From assembly GCA_032622095.1 (NCBI GenBank), contig CP136069.1, positions 103,568,278 through 103,632,277 on the forward strand: a stretch of 64,000 nt of DNA, written 5' to 3'. Below are positions 37,501 to 51,320 of the stretch, piece after piece; position 1 is the first letter of the stretch, and every line of letters begins with the position of its first letter. A program made the position numbers and the translations under genes. The notes below the pieces were generated by a model. The model was not told the DNA's origin, ran no database searches, and was given only the letters and a program-made list of their open reading frames with translations. Source of the DNA: Siphonodentalium dalli. Lineage: Eukaryota; Mollusca; Scaphopoda; Gadilida; Siphonodentaliidae.

Positions 37501-40500
37501 ATTTACCAGGGTTTTGGTGAGGTATTGCGCCGATATTTTACTATGTAGGCCAATATGTATGTTGTTCAGTTTATACTTTTCGAATATCTCTCGCCTCTAT
37601 CGACATACTGCGGCAAGTGGGTAATCGTTTAGAAGTACTAGAAATTCCCCATCGAATGACACCAAACACGTGACGATTGGTTGAAGGAATTTAAATTCAT
37701 AGTGCATTTTATGTAAACTTGAAAAAAAGGAAGGGGCCACAATTTCTACATTTCTCAACCGATTCATAAAATTCACTCATAATGACACTCAGTACATCTT
37801 ATAGATACTTCACAACAAGTTTAGTTCAAATCAGCGACAAGAATTTTTTTTACAACTTTTGCCCCTCCCCTAGCCCGGAAAAAATTGAGCCGACCTTTGT
37901 CAAAATGTCCTGGTTTGGTCTTCTGTCTATGTTTAAGACGCTCACATAGAGCAAATCCAGCTGTTGCGCTTCGTCTAGGAGAAGATCGGGACACAAGCAC
38001 TTTCTACACATGGACTTTATTAGTACATTTTTCGATGTGTTATAACTTGGTCATTTCTCACCCGATTTACAAAATTCTTTCACGAGTAGCATCAGTACAT
38101 CGTATAGATACCCGACAGTAAAAATGGTTGGAATCGGTGACAAGAAAAAATTGACAAAGTTTGCACCCCTCCCCGGGTCAACAAATTGTTTTCGGACCTT
38201 GGTGAAAATTTCCCCGATTCGTGGCCTTTCGTTAGTTAACACGATTACGAGAACCGAATTCAGCTGCTTGACTTCTTACAGGAGAAAATCTCCGCACAAA
38301 CTTTTTCCAAATTTTTTGTTTAAGGGCCATAACTCTGGTAAGCAAGTTAGGACACCAACCTAAATGTCCCGAGTCGCTGTAGGTCGGCAAGGTACACATA
38401 CCTACCAAATTTCAATGTTTTATCTTTTAAACTTTCTGAGATATAAGGGTTACAAAATATATTAAGAATAAATAATAATAATAGTGAAAAATAAAAAATT
38501 GAATAACAATATACTTCCATATTAAAATATGAAAGTATAATAAGGGAATCGTTCGGAATTGATTGGAATGTCGATAGTATGGTTTATTGACATTTCTGTG
38601 TTCAGTTGGAACGTTCTGGTGTGACCCCCACCCATGCCTCGAAATTTGATGACGCGGGTAGAAAAGTCGCCATATATCGGCCAATTTTCGAGATATCGAG
38701 CTAATATTTGCGCCATTGTGTCCGTATTTTATGCCCCTATAATATTTACCAGGGTTTTGGTGAGGTATTGCGCCGATATTTTACTATGTAGGCCAATATG
38801 TATGTTGTTCAGTTTATACTTTTCGAATATCTCTCGCCTCTATCGACATACTGCGGCAAGTGGGTAATCGTTTAGAAGTACTAGAAATTCCCCATCGAAT
38901 GACACCAAACACGTGACGATTGGTTGAAGGAATTTAAATTCATAGTGCATTTTATGTAAACTTGAAAAAAAGGAAGGGGCCACAATTTCTACATTTCTCA
39001 ACCGATTCATAAAATTCACTCATAATGACACTCAGTACATCTTATAGATACTTCACAACAAGTTTAGTTCAAATCAGCGACAAGAATTTTTTTTACAACT
39101 TTTGCCCCTCCCCTAGCCCGGAAAAAATTGAGCCGACCTTTGTCAAAATGTCCTGGTTTGGTCTTCTGTCTATGTTTAAGACGCTCACATAGAGCAAATC
39201 CAGCTGTTGCGCTTCGTCTAGGAGAAGATCGGGACACAAGCACTTTCTACACATGGACTTTATTAGTACATTTTTCGATGTGTTATAACTTGGTCATTTC
39301 TCACCCGATTTACAAAATTCTTTCACGAGTAGCATCAGTACATCGTATAGATACCCGACAGTAAAAATGGTTGGAATCGGTGACAAGAAAAAAATTGACA
39401 AAGTTTGCACCCCTCCCCGGGTCAACAAATTGTTTTCGGACCTTGGTGAAAATTTCCCCGATTCGTGGCCTTTCGTTAGTTAACACGATTACGAGAACCG
39501 AATTCAGCTGCTTGACTTCTTACAGGAGAAAATCTCCGCACAAACTTTTTCCAAATTTTTTGTTTAAGGGCCATAACTCTGGTAAGCAAGTTAGGACACC
39601 AACCTAAATGTCCCGAGTCGCTGTAGGTCGGCAAGGTACACATACCTACCAAATTTCAATGTTTTATCTTTTAAACTTTCTGAGATATAAGGGTTACAAA
39701 ATATATTAAGAATAAATAATAATAATAGTGAAAAATAAAAAATTGAATAACAATATACTTCCATATTAAAATATGAAAGTATAATAAGGGAATCGTTCGG
39801 AATTGATTGGAATGTCGATAGTATGGTTTATTGACATTTCTGTGTTCAGTTGGAACGTTCTGGTGTGACCCCCACCCATGCCTCGAAATTTGATGACGCG
39901 GGTAGAAAAGTCGCCATATATCGGCCAATTTTCGAGATATCGAGCTAATATTTGCGCCATTGTGTCCGTATTTTATGCCCCTATAATATTTACCAGGGTT
40001 TTGGTGAGGTATTGCGCCGATATTTTACTATGTAGGCCAATATGTATGTTGTTCAGTTTATACTTTTCGAATATCTCTCGCCTCTATCGACATACTGCGG
40101 CAAGTGGGTAATCGTTTAGAAGTACTAGAAATTCCCCATCGAATGACACCAAACACGTGACGATTGGTTGAAGGAATTTAAATTCATAGTGCATTTTATG
40201 TAAACTTGAAAAAAAGGAAGGGGCCACAATTTCTACATTTCTCAACCGATTCATAAAATTCACTCATAATGACACTCAGTACATCTTATAGATACTTCAC
40301 AACAAGTTTAGTTCAAATCAGCGACAAGAATTTTTTTTACAACTTTTGCCCCTCCCCTAGCCCGGAAAAAATTGAGCCGACCTTTGTCAAAATGTCCTGG
40401 TTTGGTCTTCTGTCTATGTTTAAGACGCTCACATAGAGCAAATCCAGCTGTTGCGCTTCGTCTAGGAGAAGATCGGGACACAAGCACTTTCTACACATGG

Positions 40501-43500
40501 ACTTTATTAGTACATTTTTCGATGTGTTATAACTTGGTCATTTCTCACCCGATTTACAAAATTCTTTCACGAGTAGCATCAGTACATCGTATAGATACCC
40601 GACAGTAAAAATGGTTGGAATCGGTGACAAGAAAAAAATTGACAAAGTTTGCACCCCTCCCCGGGTCAACAAATTGTTTTCGGACCTTGGTGAAAATTTC
40701 CCCGATTCGTGGCCTTTCGTTAGTTAACACGATTACGAGAACCGAATTCAGCTGCTTGACTTCTTACAGGAGAAAATCTCCGCACAAACTTTTTCCAATT
40801 TTTTTGTTTAAGGGCCATAACTCTGGTAAGCAAGTTAGGACGCCAACCTAAATGTCCCGAGTCGCTGTAGGTCGGTAAGGTACACATACCTACCAAATTT
40901 CAATGTTTTATCTTTTAAACTTTCTGAGATATAAGGGTTACAAAATATATTAAGAATAAATAATAATAATAGTGAAAAATAAAAAATTGAATAACAATAT
41001 ACTTCCATATTAAAATATGAAAGTATAATAAGGGAATCGTTCGGAATTGATTGGAATGTCGATAGTATGGTTTATTGACATTTCTGTGTTCAGTTGGAAC
41101 GTTCTGGTGTGACCCCCACCCATGCCTCGAAATTTGATGACGCGGGTAGAAAAGTCGCCATATATCGGCCAATTTTCGAGATATCGAGCTAATATTTGCG
41201 CTATTGTGTCCGTATTTTATGCCCCTATAATATTTACCAGGGTTTTGGTGAGGTATTGCGCCGATATTTTACTACGTAGGCCAATATGTATGTTGTTCAG
41301 TTGATACTTTTCGAATATCTCTCGCCTCTATCGACATACTGCGGCAAGTGGGTAATCGTTTAGAAGTACTAGAAATTCCCCATCGAATGACACCAAACAC
41401 GTGACGATTGGTTGAAGGAATTTAAATTCATAGTGCATTTTATGTAAACTTGAAAAAAAGGAAGGGGCCACAATTTCTACATTTCTCAACCGATTCATAA
41501 AATTCACTCATAATGACACTCAGTACATCTTATAGATACTTCACAACAAGTTTAGTTCAAATCAGCGACAAGAATTTTTTTTACAACTTTTGCCCCTCCC
41601 CTAGCCCGGAAAAAATTGAGCCGACCTTTGTCAAAATGTCCTGGTTTGGTCTTCTGTCTATGTTTAAGACGCTCACATAGAGCAAATCCAGCTGTTGCGC
41701 TTCGTCTAGGAGAAGATCGGGACACAAGCACTTTCAACACATGGACTTTATTAGTACATTTTTCGATGTGTTATAACTTGGTCATTTCTCACCCGATTTA
41801 CAAAATTCTTTCACGAGTAGCATCAGTACATCGTATAGATACCCGACAGTAAAAATGGTTGGAATCGGTGACAAGAAAAAAATTGACAAAGTTTGCACCC
41901 CTCCCCGGGTCAACAAATTGTTTTCGGACCTTGGTGAAAATTTCCCCGATTCGTGGCCTTTCGTTAGTTAACACGATTACGAGAACCGAATTCAGCTGCT
42001 TGACTTCTTACAGGAGAAAATCTCCGCACAAACTTTTTCCAAATTTTTTGTTTAAGGGCCATAACTCTGGTAAGCAAGTTAGGACGCCAACCTAAATGTC
42101 CCGAGTCGCTGTAGGTCGGCAAGGTACACATACCTACCAAATTTCAATGTTTTATCTTTTAAACTTTCTGAGATATAAGGGTTACAAAATATATTAAGAA
42201 TAAATAATAATAATAGTGAAAAATAAAAAATTGAATAACAATATACTTCCATATTAAAATATGAAAGTATAATAAGGGAATCGTTCGGAATTGATTGGAA
42301 TGTCGATAGTATGGTTTATTGACATTTCTGTGTTCAGTTGGAACGTTCTGGTGTGACCCCCACCCATGCCTCGAAATTTGATGACGCGGGTAGAAAAGTC
42401 GCCATATATCGGCCAATTTTCGAGATATCGAGCTAATATTTGCGCCATTGTGTCCGTATTTATGTCCCTATAATATTTACCAGGGTTTTGGTGAGGTATT
42501 GCGCCGATATTTTACTATGTAGGCCAATATGTATGTTGTTCAGTTTATACTTTTCGAATATCTCTCGCCTCTATCGACATACTGCGGCAAGTGGGTAATC
42601 GTTTAGAAGTACTAGAAATTCCCCATCGAATGACACCAAACACGTGACGATTGGTTGAAGGAATTTAAATTCATAGTGCATTTTATGTAAACTTGAAAAA
42701 AAGGAAGGGGCCACAATTTCTACATTTCTCAACCGATTCATAAAATTCACTCATAATGACACTCAGTACATCTTATAGATACTTCACAACAAGTTTAGTT
42801 CAAATCAGCGACAAGAATTTTTTTTACAACTTTTGCCCCTCCCCTAGCCCGGAAAAAATTGAGCCGACCTTTGTCAAAATGTCCTGGTTTGGTCTTCTGT
42901 CTATGTTTAAGACGCTCACATAGAGCAAATCCAGCTGTTGCGCTTCGTCTAGGAGAAGATCGGGACACAAGTACTTTCTACACATGGACTTTATTAGTAC
43001 ATTTTTCGATGTGTTATAACTTGGTCATTTCTCACCCGATTTACAAAATTCTTTCACGAGTAGCATCAGTACATCGTATAGATACCCGACAGTAAAAATG
43101 GTTGGAATCGGTGACAAGAAAAAATTGACAAAGTTTGCACCCCTCCCCGGGTCAACAAATTGTTTTCGGACCTTGGTGAAAATTTCCCCGATTCGTGGCC
43201 TTTCGTTAGTTAACACGATTACGAGAACCGAATTCAGCTGCTTGACTTCTTACAGGAGAAAATCTCCGCACAAACTTTTTCCAAATTTTTTGTTTAAGGG
43301 CCATAACTCTGATAAGCAAGTTAGGACACCAACCTAAATGTCCCGAGTCGCTGTAGGTCGGCAAGGTACACATACCTACCAAATTTCAATGTTTTATCTT
43401 TTAAACTTTCTGAGATATAAGGGTTACAAAATATATTAAGAATAAATAATAATAATAGTGAAAAATAAAAAATTGAATAACAATATACTTCCATATTAAA

Positions 43501-46500
43501 ATATGAAAGTATAATAAGGGAATCGTTCGGAATTGATTGGAATGTCGATAGTATGGTTTATTGACATTTCTGTGTTCAGTTGGAACGTTCTGGTGTGACC
43601 CCCACCCATGCCTCGAAATTTGATGACGCGGGTAGAAAAGTCGCCATATATCGGCCAATTTTCGAGATATCGAGCTAATATTTGCGCCATTGTGTCCGTA
43701 TTTATGCCCCTATAATATTTACCAGGGTTTTGGTGAGGTATTGCGCCGATATTTTACTATGTAGGCCAATATGTATGTTGTTCAGTTTATACTTTTCGAA
43801 TATCTCTCGCCTCTATCGACATACTGCGGCAAGTGGGTAATCGTTTAGAAGTACTAGAAATTCCCCATCGAATGACACCAAACACGTGACGATTGGTTGA
43901 AGGAATTTAAATTCATAGTGCATTTTATGTAAACTTGAAAAAAAGGAAGGGGCCACAATTTCTACATTTCTCAACCGATTCATAAAATTCACTCATAATG
44001 ACACTCAGTACATCTTATAGATACTTCACAACAAGTTTAGTTCAAATCAGCGACAAGAATTTTTTTTACAACTTTTGCCCCTCCCCTAGCCCGGAAAAAA
44101 TTGAGCCGACCTTTGTCAAAATGTCCTGGTTTGGTCTTCTGTCTATGTTTAAGACGCTCACATAGAGCAAATCCAGCTGTTGCGCTTCGTCTAGGAGAAG
44201 ATCGGGACACAAGCACTTTCTACACATGGACTTTATTAGTACATTTTTCGATGTGTTATAACTTGGTCATTTCTCACCCGATTTACAAAATTCTTTCACG
44301 AGTAGCATCAGTACATCGTATAGATACCCGACAGTAAAAATGGTTGGAATCGGTGACAAGAAAAAAAATGACAAAGTTTGCACCCCTCCCCGGGTCAACA
44401 AATTGTTTTCGGACCTTGGTGAAAATTTCCCCGATTCGTGGCCTTTCGTTAGTTAACACGATTACGAGAACCGAATTCAGCTGCTTGACTTCTTACAGGA
44501 GAAAATCTCCGCACAAACTTTTTCCAAATTTTTTGTTTAAGGGCCATAACTCTGGTAAGCAAGTTAGGACACCAACCTAAATGTCCCGAGTCGCTGTAGG
44601 TCGGCAAGGTACACATACCTACCAAATTTCAATGTTTTATCTTTTAAACTTTCTGAGATATAAGGGTTACAAAATATATTAAGAATAAATAATAATAATA
44701 GTGAAAAATAAAAAATTGAATAACAATATACTTCCATATTAAAATATGAAAGTATAATAAGGGAATCGTTCGGAATTGATTGGAATGTCGATAGTATGGT
44801 TTATTGACATTTCTGTGTTCAGTTGGAACGTTCTGGTGTGACCCCCACCCATGCCTCGAAATTTGATGACGCGGGTAGAAAAGTCGCCATATATCGGCCA
44901 ATTTTCGAGATATCGAGCTAATATTTGCGCCATTGTGTCCGTATTTTATGCCCCTATAATATTTACCAGGGTTTTGGTGAGGTATTGCGCCGATATTTTA
45001 CTATGTAGGCCAATATGTATGTTGTTCAGTTTATACTTTTCGAATATCTCTCGCCTCTATCGACATACTGCGGCAAGTGGGTAATCGTTTAGAAGTACTA
45101 GAAATTCCCCATCGAATGACACCAAACACGTGACGATTGGTTGAAGGAATTTAAATTCATAGTGCATTTTATGTAAACTTGAAAAAAAGGAAGGGGCCAC
45201 AATTTCTACATTTCTCAACCGATTCATAAAATTCACTCATAATGACACTCAGTACATCTTATAGATACTTCACAACAAGTTTAGTTCAAATCAGCGACAA
45301 GAATTTTTTTTACAACTTTTGCCCCTCCCCTAGCCCGGAAAAAATTGAGCCGACCTTTGTCAAAATGTCCTGGTTTGGTCTTCTGTCTATGTTTAAGACG
45401 CTCACATAGAGCAAATCCAGCTGTTGCGCTTCGTCTAGGAGAAGATCGGGACACAAGCACTTTCTACACATGGACTTTATTAGTACATTTTTCGATGTGT
45501 TATAACTTGGTCATTTCTCACCCGATTTACAAAATTCTTTCACGAGTAGCATCAGTACATCGTATAGATACCCGACAGTAAAAATGGTTGGAATCGGTGA
45601 CAAGAAAAAAATTGACAAAGTTTGCACCCCTCCCCGGGTCAACAAATTGTTTTCGGACCTTGGTGAAAATTTCCCCGATTCGTGGCCTTTCGTTAGTTAA
45701 CACGATTACGAGAACCGAATTCAGCTGCTTGACTTCTTACCGGAGAAAATCTCCGCACAAACTTTTTCCAAATTTTTTGTTTAAGGGCCATAACTCTGGT
45801 AAGCAAGTTAGGACACCAACCTAAATGTCCCGAGTCGCTGTAGGTCGGCAAGGTACACATACCTACCAAATTTCAATGTTTTATCTTTTAAACTTTCTGA
45901 GATATAAGGGTTACAAAATATATTAAGAATAAATAATAATAATAGTGAAAAATAAAAAATTGAATAACAATATACTTCCATATTAAAATATGAAAGTATA
46001 ATAAGGGAATCGTTCGGAATTGATTGGAATGTCGATAGTATGGTTTATTGACATTTCTGTGTTCAGTTGGAACGTTCTGGTGTGACCCCCACCCATGCCT
46101 CGAAATTTGATGACGCGGGTAGAAAAGTCGCCATATATCGGCCAATTTTCGAGATATCGAGCTAATATTTGCGCCATTGTGTCCGTATTTTATGCCCCTA
46201 TAATATTTACCAGGGTTTTGGTGAGGTATTGCGCCGATATTTTACTATGTAGGCCAATATGTATGTTGTTCAGTTTATACTTTTCGAATATCTCTCGCCT
46301 CTATCGACATACTGCGGCAAGTGGGTAATCGTTTAGAAGTACTAGAAATTCCCCATCGAATGACACCAAACACGTGACGATTGGTTGAAGGAATTTAAAT
46401 TCATAGTGCATTTTATGTAAACTTGAAAAAAAGGAAGGGGCCACAATTTCTACATTTCTCAACCGATTCATAAAATTCACTCATAATGACACTCAGTACA

Positions 46501-49500
46501 TCTTATAGATACTTCACAACAAGTTTAGTTCAAATCAGCGACAAGAATTTTTTTTACAACTTTTGCCCCTCCCCTAGCCCGGAAAAAATTGAGCCGACCT
46601 TTGTCAAAATGTCCTGGTTTGGTCTTCTGTCTATGTTTAAGACGCTCACATAGAGCAAATCCAGCTGTTGCGCTTCGTCTAGGAGAAGATCGGGACACAA
46701 GCACTTTCTACACATGGACTTTATTAGTACATTTTTCGATGTGTTATAACTTGGTCATTTCTCACCCGATTTACAAAATTCTTTCACGAGTAGCATCAGT
46801 ACATCGTATAGATACCCGACAGTAAAAATGGTTGGAATCGGTGACAAGAAAAAAATTGACAAAGTTTGCACCCCTCCCCGGGTCAACAAATTGTTTTCGG
46901 ACCTTGGTGAAAATTTCCCCGATTCGTGGCCTTTCGTTAGTTAACACGATTACGAGAACCGAATTCAGCTGCTTGACTTCTTACCGGAGAAAATCTCCGC
47001 ACAAACTTTTTCCAAATTTTTTGTTTAAGGGCCATAACTCTGGTAAGCAAGTTAGGACACCAACCTAAATGTCCCGAGTCGCTGTAGGTCGGCAAGGTAC
47101 ACATACCTACCAAATTTCAATGTTTTATCTTTTAAACTTTCTGAGATATAAGGGTTACAAAATATATTAAGAATAAATAATAATAATAGTGAAAAATAAA
47201 AAATTGAATAACAATATACTTCCATATTAAAATATGAAAGTATAATAAGGGAATCGTTCGGAATTGATTGGAATGTCGATAGTATGGTTTATTGACATTT
47301 CTGTGTTCAGTTGGAACGTTCTGGTGTGACCCCCACCCATGCCTCGAAATTTGATGACGCGGGTAGAAAAGTCGCCATATATCGGCCAATTTTCGAGATA
47401 TCGAGCTAATATTTGCGCCATTGTGTCCGTATTTTATGCCCCTATAATATTTACCAGGGTTTTGGTGAGGTATTGCGCCGATATTTTACTATGTAGGCCA
47501 ATATGTATGTTGTTCAGTTTATACTTTTCGAATATCTCTCGCCTCTATCGACATACTGCGGCAAGTGGGTAATCGTTTAGAAGTACTAGAAATTCCCCAT
47601 CGAATGACACCAAACACGTGACGATTGGTTGAAGGAATTTAAATTCATAGTGCATTTTATGTAAACTTGAAAAAAAGGAAGGGGCCACAATTTCTACATT
47701 TCTCAACCGATTCATAAAATTCACTCATAATGACACTCAGTACATCTTATAGATACTTCACAACAAGTTTAGTTCAAATCAGCGACAAGAATTTTTTTTA
47801 CAACTTTTGCCCCTCCCCTAGCCCGGAAAAAATTGAGCCGACCTTTGTCAAAATGTCCTGGTTTGGTCTTCTGTCTATGTTTAAGACGCTCACATAGAGC
47901 AAATCCAGCTGTTGCGCTTCGTCTAGGAGAAGATCGGGACACAAGCACTTTCTACACATGGACTTTATTAGTACATTTTTCGATGTGTTATAACTTGGTC
48001 ATTTCTCACCCGATTTACAAAATTCTTTCACGAGTAGCATCAGTACATCGTATAGATACCCGACAGTAAAAATGGTTGGAATCGGTGACAAGAAAAAAAT
48101 TGACAAAGTTTGCACCCCTCCCCGGGTCAACAAATTGTTTTCGGACCTTGGTGAAAATTTCCCCGATTCGTGGCCTTTCGTTAGTTAACACGATTACGAG
48201 AACCGAATTCAGCTGCTTGACTTCTTACCGGAGAAAATCTCCGCACAAACTTTTTCCAAATTTTTTGTTTAAGGGCCATAACTCTGGTAAGCAAGTTAGG
48301 ACACCAACCTAAATGTCCCGAGTCGCTGTAGGTCGGCAAGGTACACATACCTACCAAATTTCAATGTTTTATCTTTTAAACTTTCTGAGATATAAGGGTT
48401 ACAAAATATATTAAGAATAAATAATAATAATAGTGAAAAATAAAAAATTGAATAACAATATACTTCCATATTAAAATATGAAAGTATAATAAGGGAATCG
48501 TTCGGAATTGATTGGAATGTCGATAGTATGGTTTATTGACATTTCTGTGTTCAGTTGGAACGTTCTGGTGTGACCCCCACCCATGCCTCGAAATTTGATG
48601 ACGCGGGTAGAAAAGTCGCCATATATCGGCCAATTTTCGAGATATCGAGCTAATATTTGCGCCATTGTGTCCGTATTTTATGCCCCTATAATATTTACCA
48701 GGGTTTTGGTGAGGTATTGCGCCGATATTTTACTATGTAGGCCAATATGTATGTTGTTCAGTTTATACTTTTCGAATATCTCTCGCCTCTATCGACATAC
48801 TGCGGCAAGTGGGTAATCGTTTAGAAGTACTAGAAATTCCCCATCGAATGACACCAAACACGTGACGATTGGTTGAAGGAATTTAAATTCATAGTGCATT
48901 TTATGTAAACTTGAAAAAAAGGAAGGGGCCACAATTTCTACATTTCTCAACCGATTCATAAAATTCACTCATAATGACACTCAGTACATCTTATAGATAC
49001 TTCACAACAAGTTTAGTTCAAATCAGCGACAAGAATTTTTTTTACAACTTTTGCCCCTCCCCTAGCCCGGAAAAAATTGAGCCGACCTTTGTCAAAATGT
49101 CCTGGTTTGGTCTTCTGTCTATGTTTAAGACGCTCACATAGAGCAAATCCAGCTGTTGCGCTTCGTCTAGGAGAAGATCGGGACACAAGCACTTTCTACA
49201 CATGGACTTTATTAGTACATTTTTCGATGTGTTATAACTTGGTCATTTCTCACCCGATTTACAAAATTCTTTCACGAGTAGCATCAGTACATCGTATAGA
49301 TACCCGACAGTAAAAATGGTTGGAATCGGTGACAAGAAAAAAATTGACAAAGTTTGCACCCCTCCCCGGGTCAACAAATTGTTTTCGGACCTTGGTGAAA
49401 ATTTCCCCGATTCGTGGCCTTTCGTTAGTTAACACGATTACGAGAACCGAATTCAGCTGCTTGACTTCTTACAGGAGAAAATCTCCGCACAAACTTTTTC

Positions 49501-51050
49501 CAAATTTTTTGTTTAAGGGCCATAACTCTGGTAAGCAAGTTAGGACACCAACCTAAATGTCCCGAGTCGCTGTAAGTCGGCAAGGTACACATACCTACCA
49601 AATTTCAATGTTTTATCTTTTAAACTTTCTGAGATATAAGGGTTACAAAATATATTAAGAATAAATAATAATAATAGTGAAAAATAAAAAATTGAATAAC
49701 AATATACTTCCATATTAAAATATGAAAGTATAATAAGGGAATCGTTCGGAATTGATTGGAATGTCGATAGTATGGTTTATTGACATTTCTGTGTTCAGTT
49801 GGAACGTTCTGGTGTGACCCCCACCCATGCCTCGAAATTTGATGACGCGGGTAGAAAAGTCGCCATATATCGGCCAATTTTCGAGATATCGAGCTAATAT
49901 TTGCGCCATTGTGTCCGTATTTTATGCCCCTATAATATTTACCGGGTTTTGGTGAGGTATTGCGCCGATATTTTACTATGTAGGCCAATATGTATGTTGT
50001 TCAGTTTATACTTTTCGAATATCTCTCGCGTCTATCGACATACTGCGGCAAGTGGGTAATCGTTTAGAAGTACTAGAAATTCCCCATCGAATGACACCAA
50101 ACACGTGACGATTGGTTGAAGGAATTTAAATTCATAGTGCATTTTATGTAAACTTGAAAAAAAGGAAGGGGCCACAATTTCTACATTTCTCAACCGATTC
50201 ATAAAATTCACTCATAATGACACTCAGTACATCTTATAGATACTTCACAACAAGTTTAGTTCAAATCAGCGACAAGAATTTTTTTTACAACTTTTGCCCC
50301 TCCCCTAGCCCGGAAAAAATTGAGCCGACCTTTGTCAAAATGTCCTGGTTTGGTCTTCTGTCTATGTTTAAGACGCTCACATAGAGCAAATCCAGCTGTT
50401 GCGCTTCGTCTAGGAGAAGATCGGGACACAAGCACTTTCTACACATGGACTTTATTAGTACATTTTTCGATGTGTTATAACTTGGTCATTTCTCACCCGA
50501 TTTACAAAATTCTTTCACGAGTAGCATCAGTACATCGTATAGATACCCGACAGTAAAAATGGTTGGAATCGGTGACAAGAAAAAAATTGACAAAGTTTGC
50601 ACCCCTCCCCGGGTCAACAAATTGTTTTCGGACCTTGGTGAAAATTTCCCCGATTCGTGGCCTTTCGTTAGTTAACACGATTACGAGAACCGAATTCAGC
50701 TGCTTGACTTCTTACCGGAGAAAATCTCCGCACAAACTTTTTCCAAATTTTTTGTTTAAGGGCCATAACTCTGGTAAGCAAGTTAGGACGCCAACCTAAA
50801 TGTCCCGAGTCGCTGTAGGTCGGCAAGGTACACATACCTACCAAATTTCAATGTTTTATCTTTTAAACTTTCTGAGATATAAGGGTTACAAAATATATTA
50901 AGAATAAATAATAATAATAGTGAAAAATAAAAAATTGAATAACAATATACTTCCATATTAAAATATGAAAGTATAATAATAATAAATAATATTGGAAAAA
51001 AATAAAAAATTGAATAACAATATACTTCCATATTAAAATATGGAAGTATA
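28529..51050. repeat. S1 satellite, block B: ~18 tandem 1,243-bp monomers
   Basis: Equivalent points lie at 29179, 30422, 31665, 32913, 34156, 35399, 36642, 37885, 39128, 40372, 41616, 42859, 44101, 45345, 46589, 47833, 49077 and 50320 (period 1,242-1,248 bp). Copies are nearly identical but carry local variants: 'cgtattttatg' (four Ts) in most block B copies and rarely in block A; 'cttaccggag' at 45737, 46981, 48225 and 50711; 'attcgttgcc' at 34490 and 36976; a one-base insertion at about 32093. The last unit ends in a chimera: after a mutated S1 hairpin at about 50978 comes 'aataatattggaaaaaaat' and a second, perfect hairpin (51021-51050) of the 1,386-bp type. No coding function is proposed for the recurring short open frames. 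Confidence 0.95.
51021..51050. repeat. Perfect terminal hairpin of block B
   Basis: Identical to the perfect palindrome at 2611-2640 and preceded by the 1,386-type phrase 'attggaaaaaaataaaaaat'. It directly abuts the terminal module starting 'actagaggtc'. Confidence 0.88.
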
Positions 51051-51320
51051 ACTAGAGGTCTGATTCCATGTAATCAGATATACTTCCATGGTATCGCATT
51101 CCATGTGTATGTTCTGTGTCCAGGCGTGTTCCTCTTCATGCGAATGCATAGTGGTGCTCTGTCATCTGATGGTTGATTTGAATTGACATTTCTAAATAAG
51201 ATATATATTCCAAAGGTTTATGTCATTTGGTTCGACCCAGCGTGGATGGTCAATGATAGACAATTGAATCATGGTACTGACCAACTGAACCACCGTTCAC
51301 CCCAGCTGAGCGTTCAGTTT
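51051..51320. repeat. S1 terminal module, block B end
   Basis: Homologous to 20472-20725. Contains a 7-bp-stem hairpin, 'tctgatt' at 51059-51065 and 'aatcaga' at 51072-51078, then 'tatacttccatggtatc'. Similarity to the block A flank fades at about 51320, where the 'agctcacctgag' repeat begins. Confidence 0.75.

Noticed and set aside
4955-50799. Recurring open frames of 60-85 codons in every S1 monomer on both strands
   Set aside because: They exist because the copies are identical; many start at non-ATG codons, overlap each other on both strands, shift with homopolymer length changes and resemble no protein family.
4770-51050. CRISPR array or ribosomal spacer
   Set aside because: Units are over 1.2 kb with no short repeat/spacer alternation, and no rRNA sequence was recognised between units.
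20472-51320. Canonical Helitron ends (5' TC, 3' hairpin then CTRR)
   Set aside because: A 3' hairpin is present in the terminal module, but no CTRR end at the expected distance and no 5' TC partner could be fixed, so only a general mobile-element interpretation is kept.
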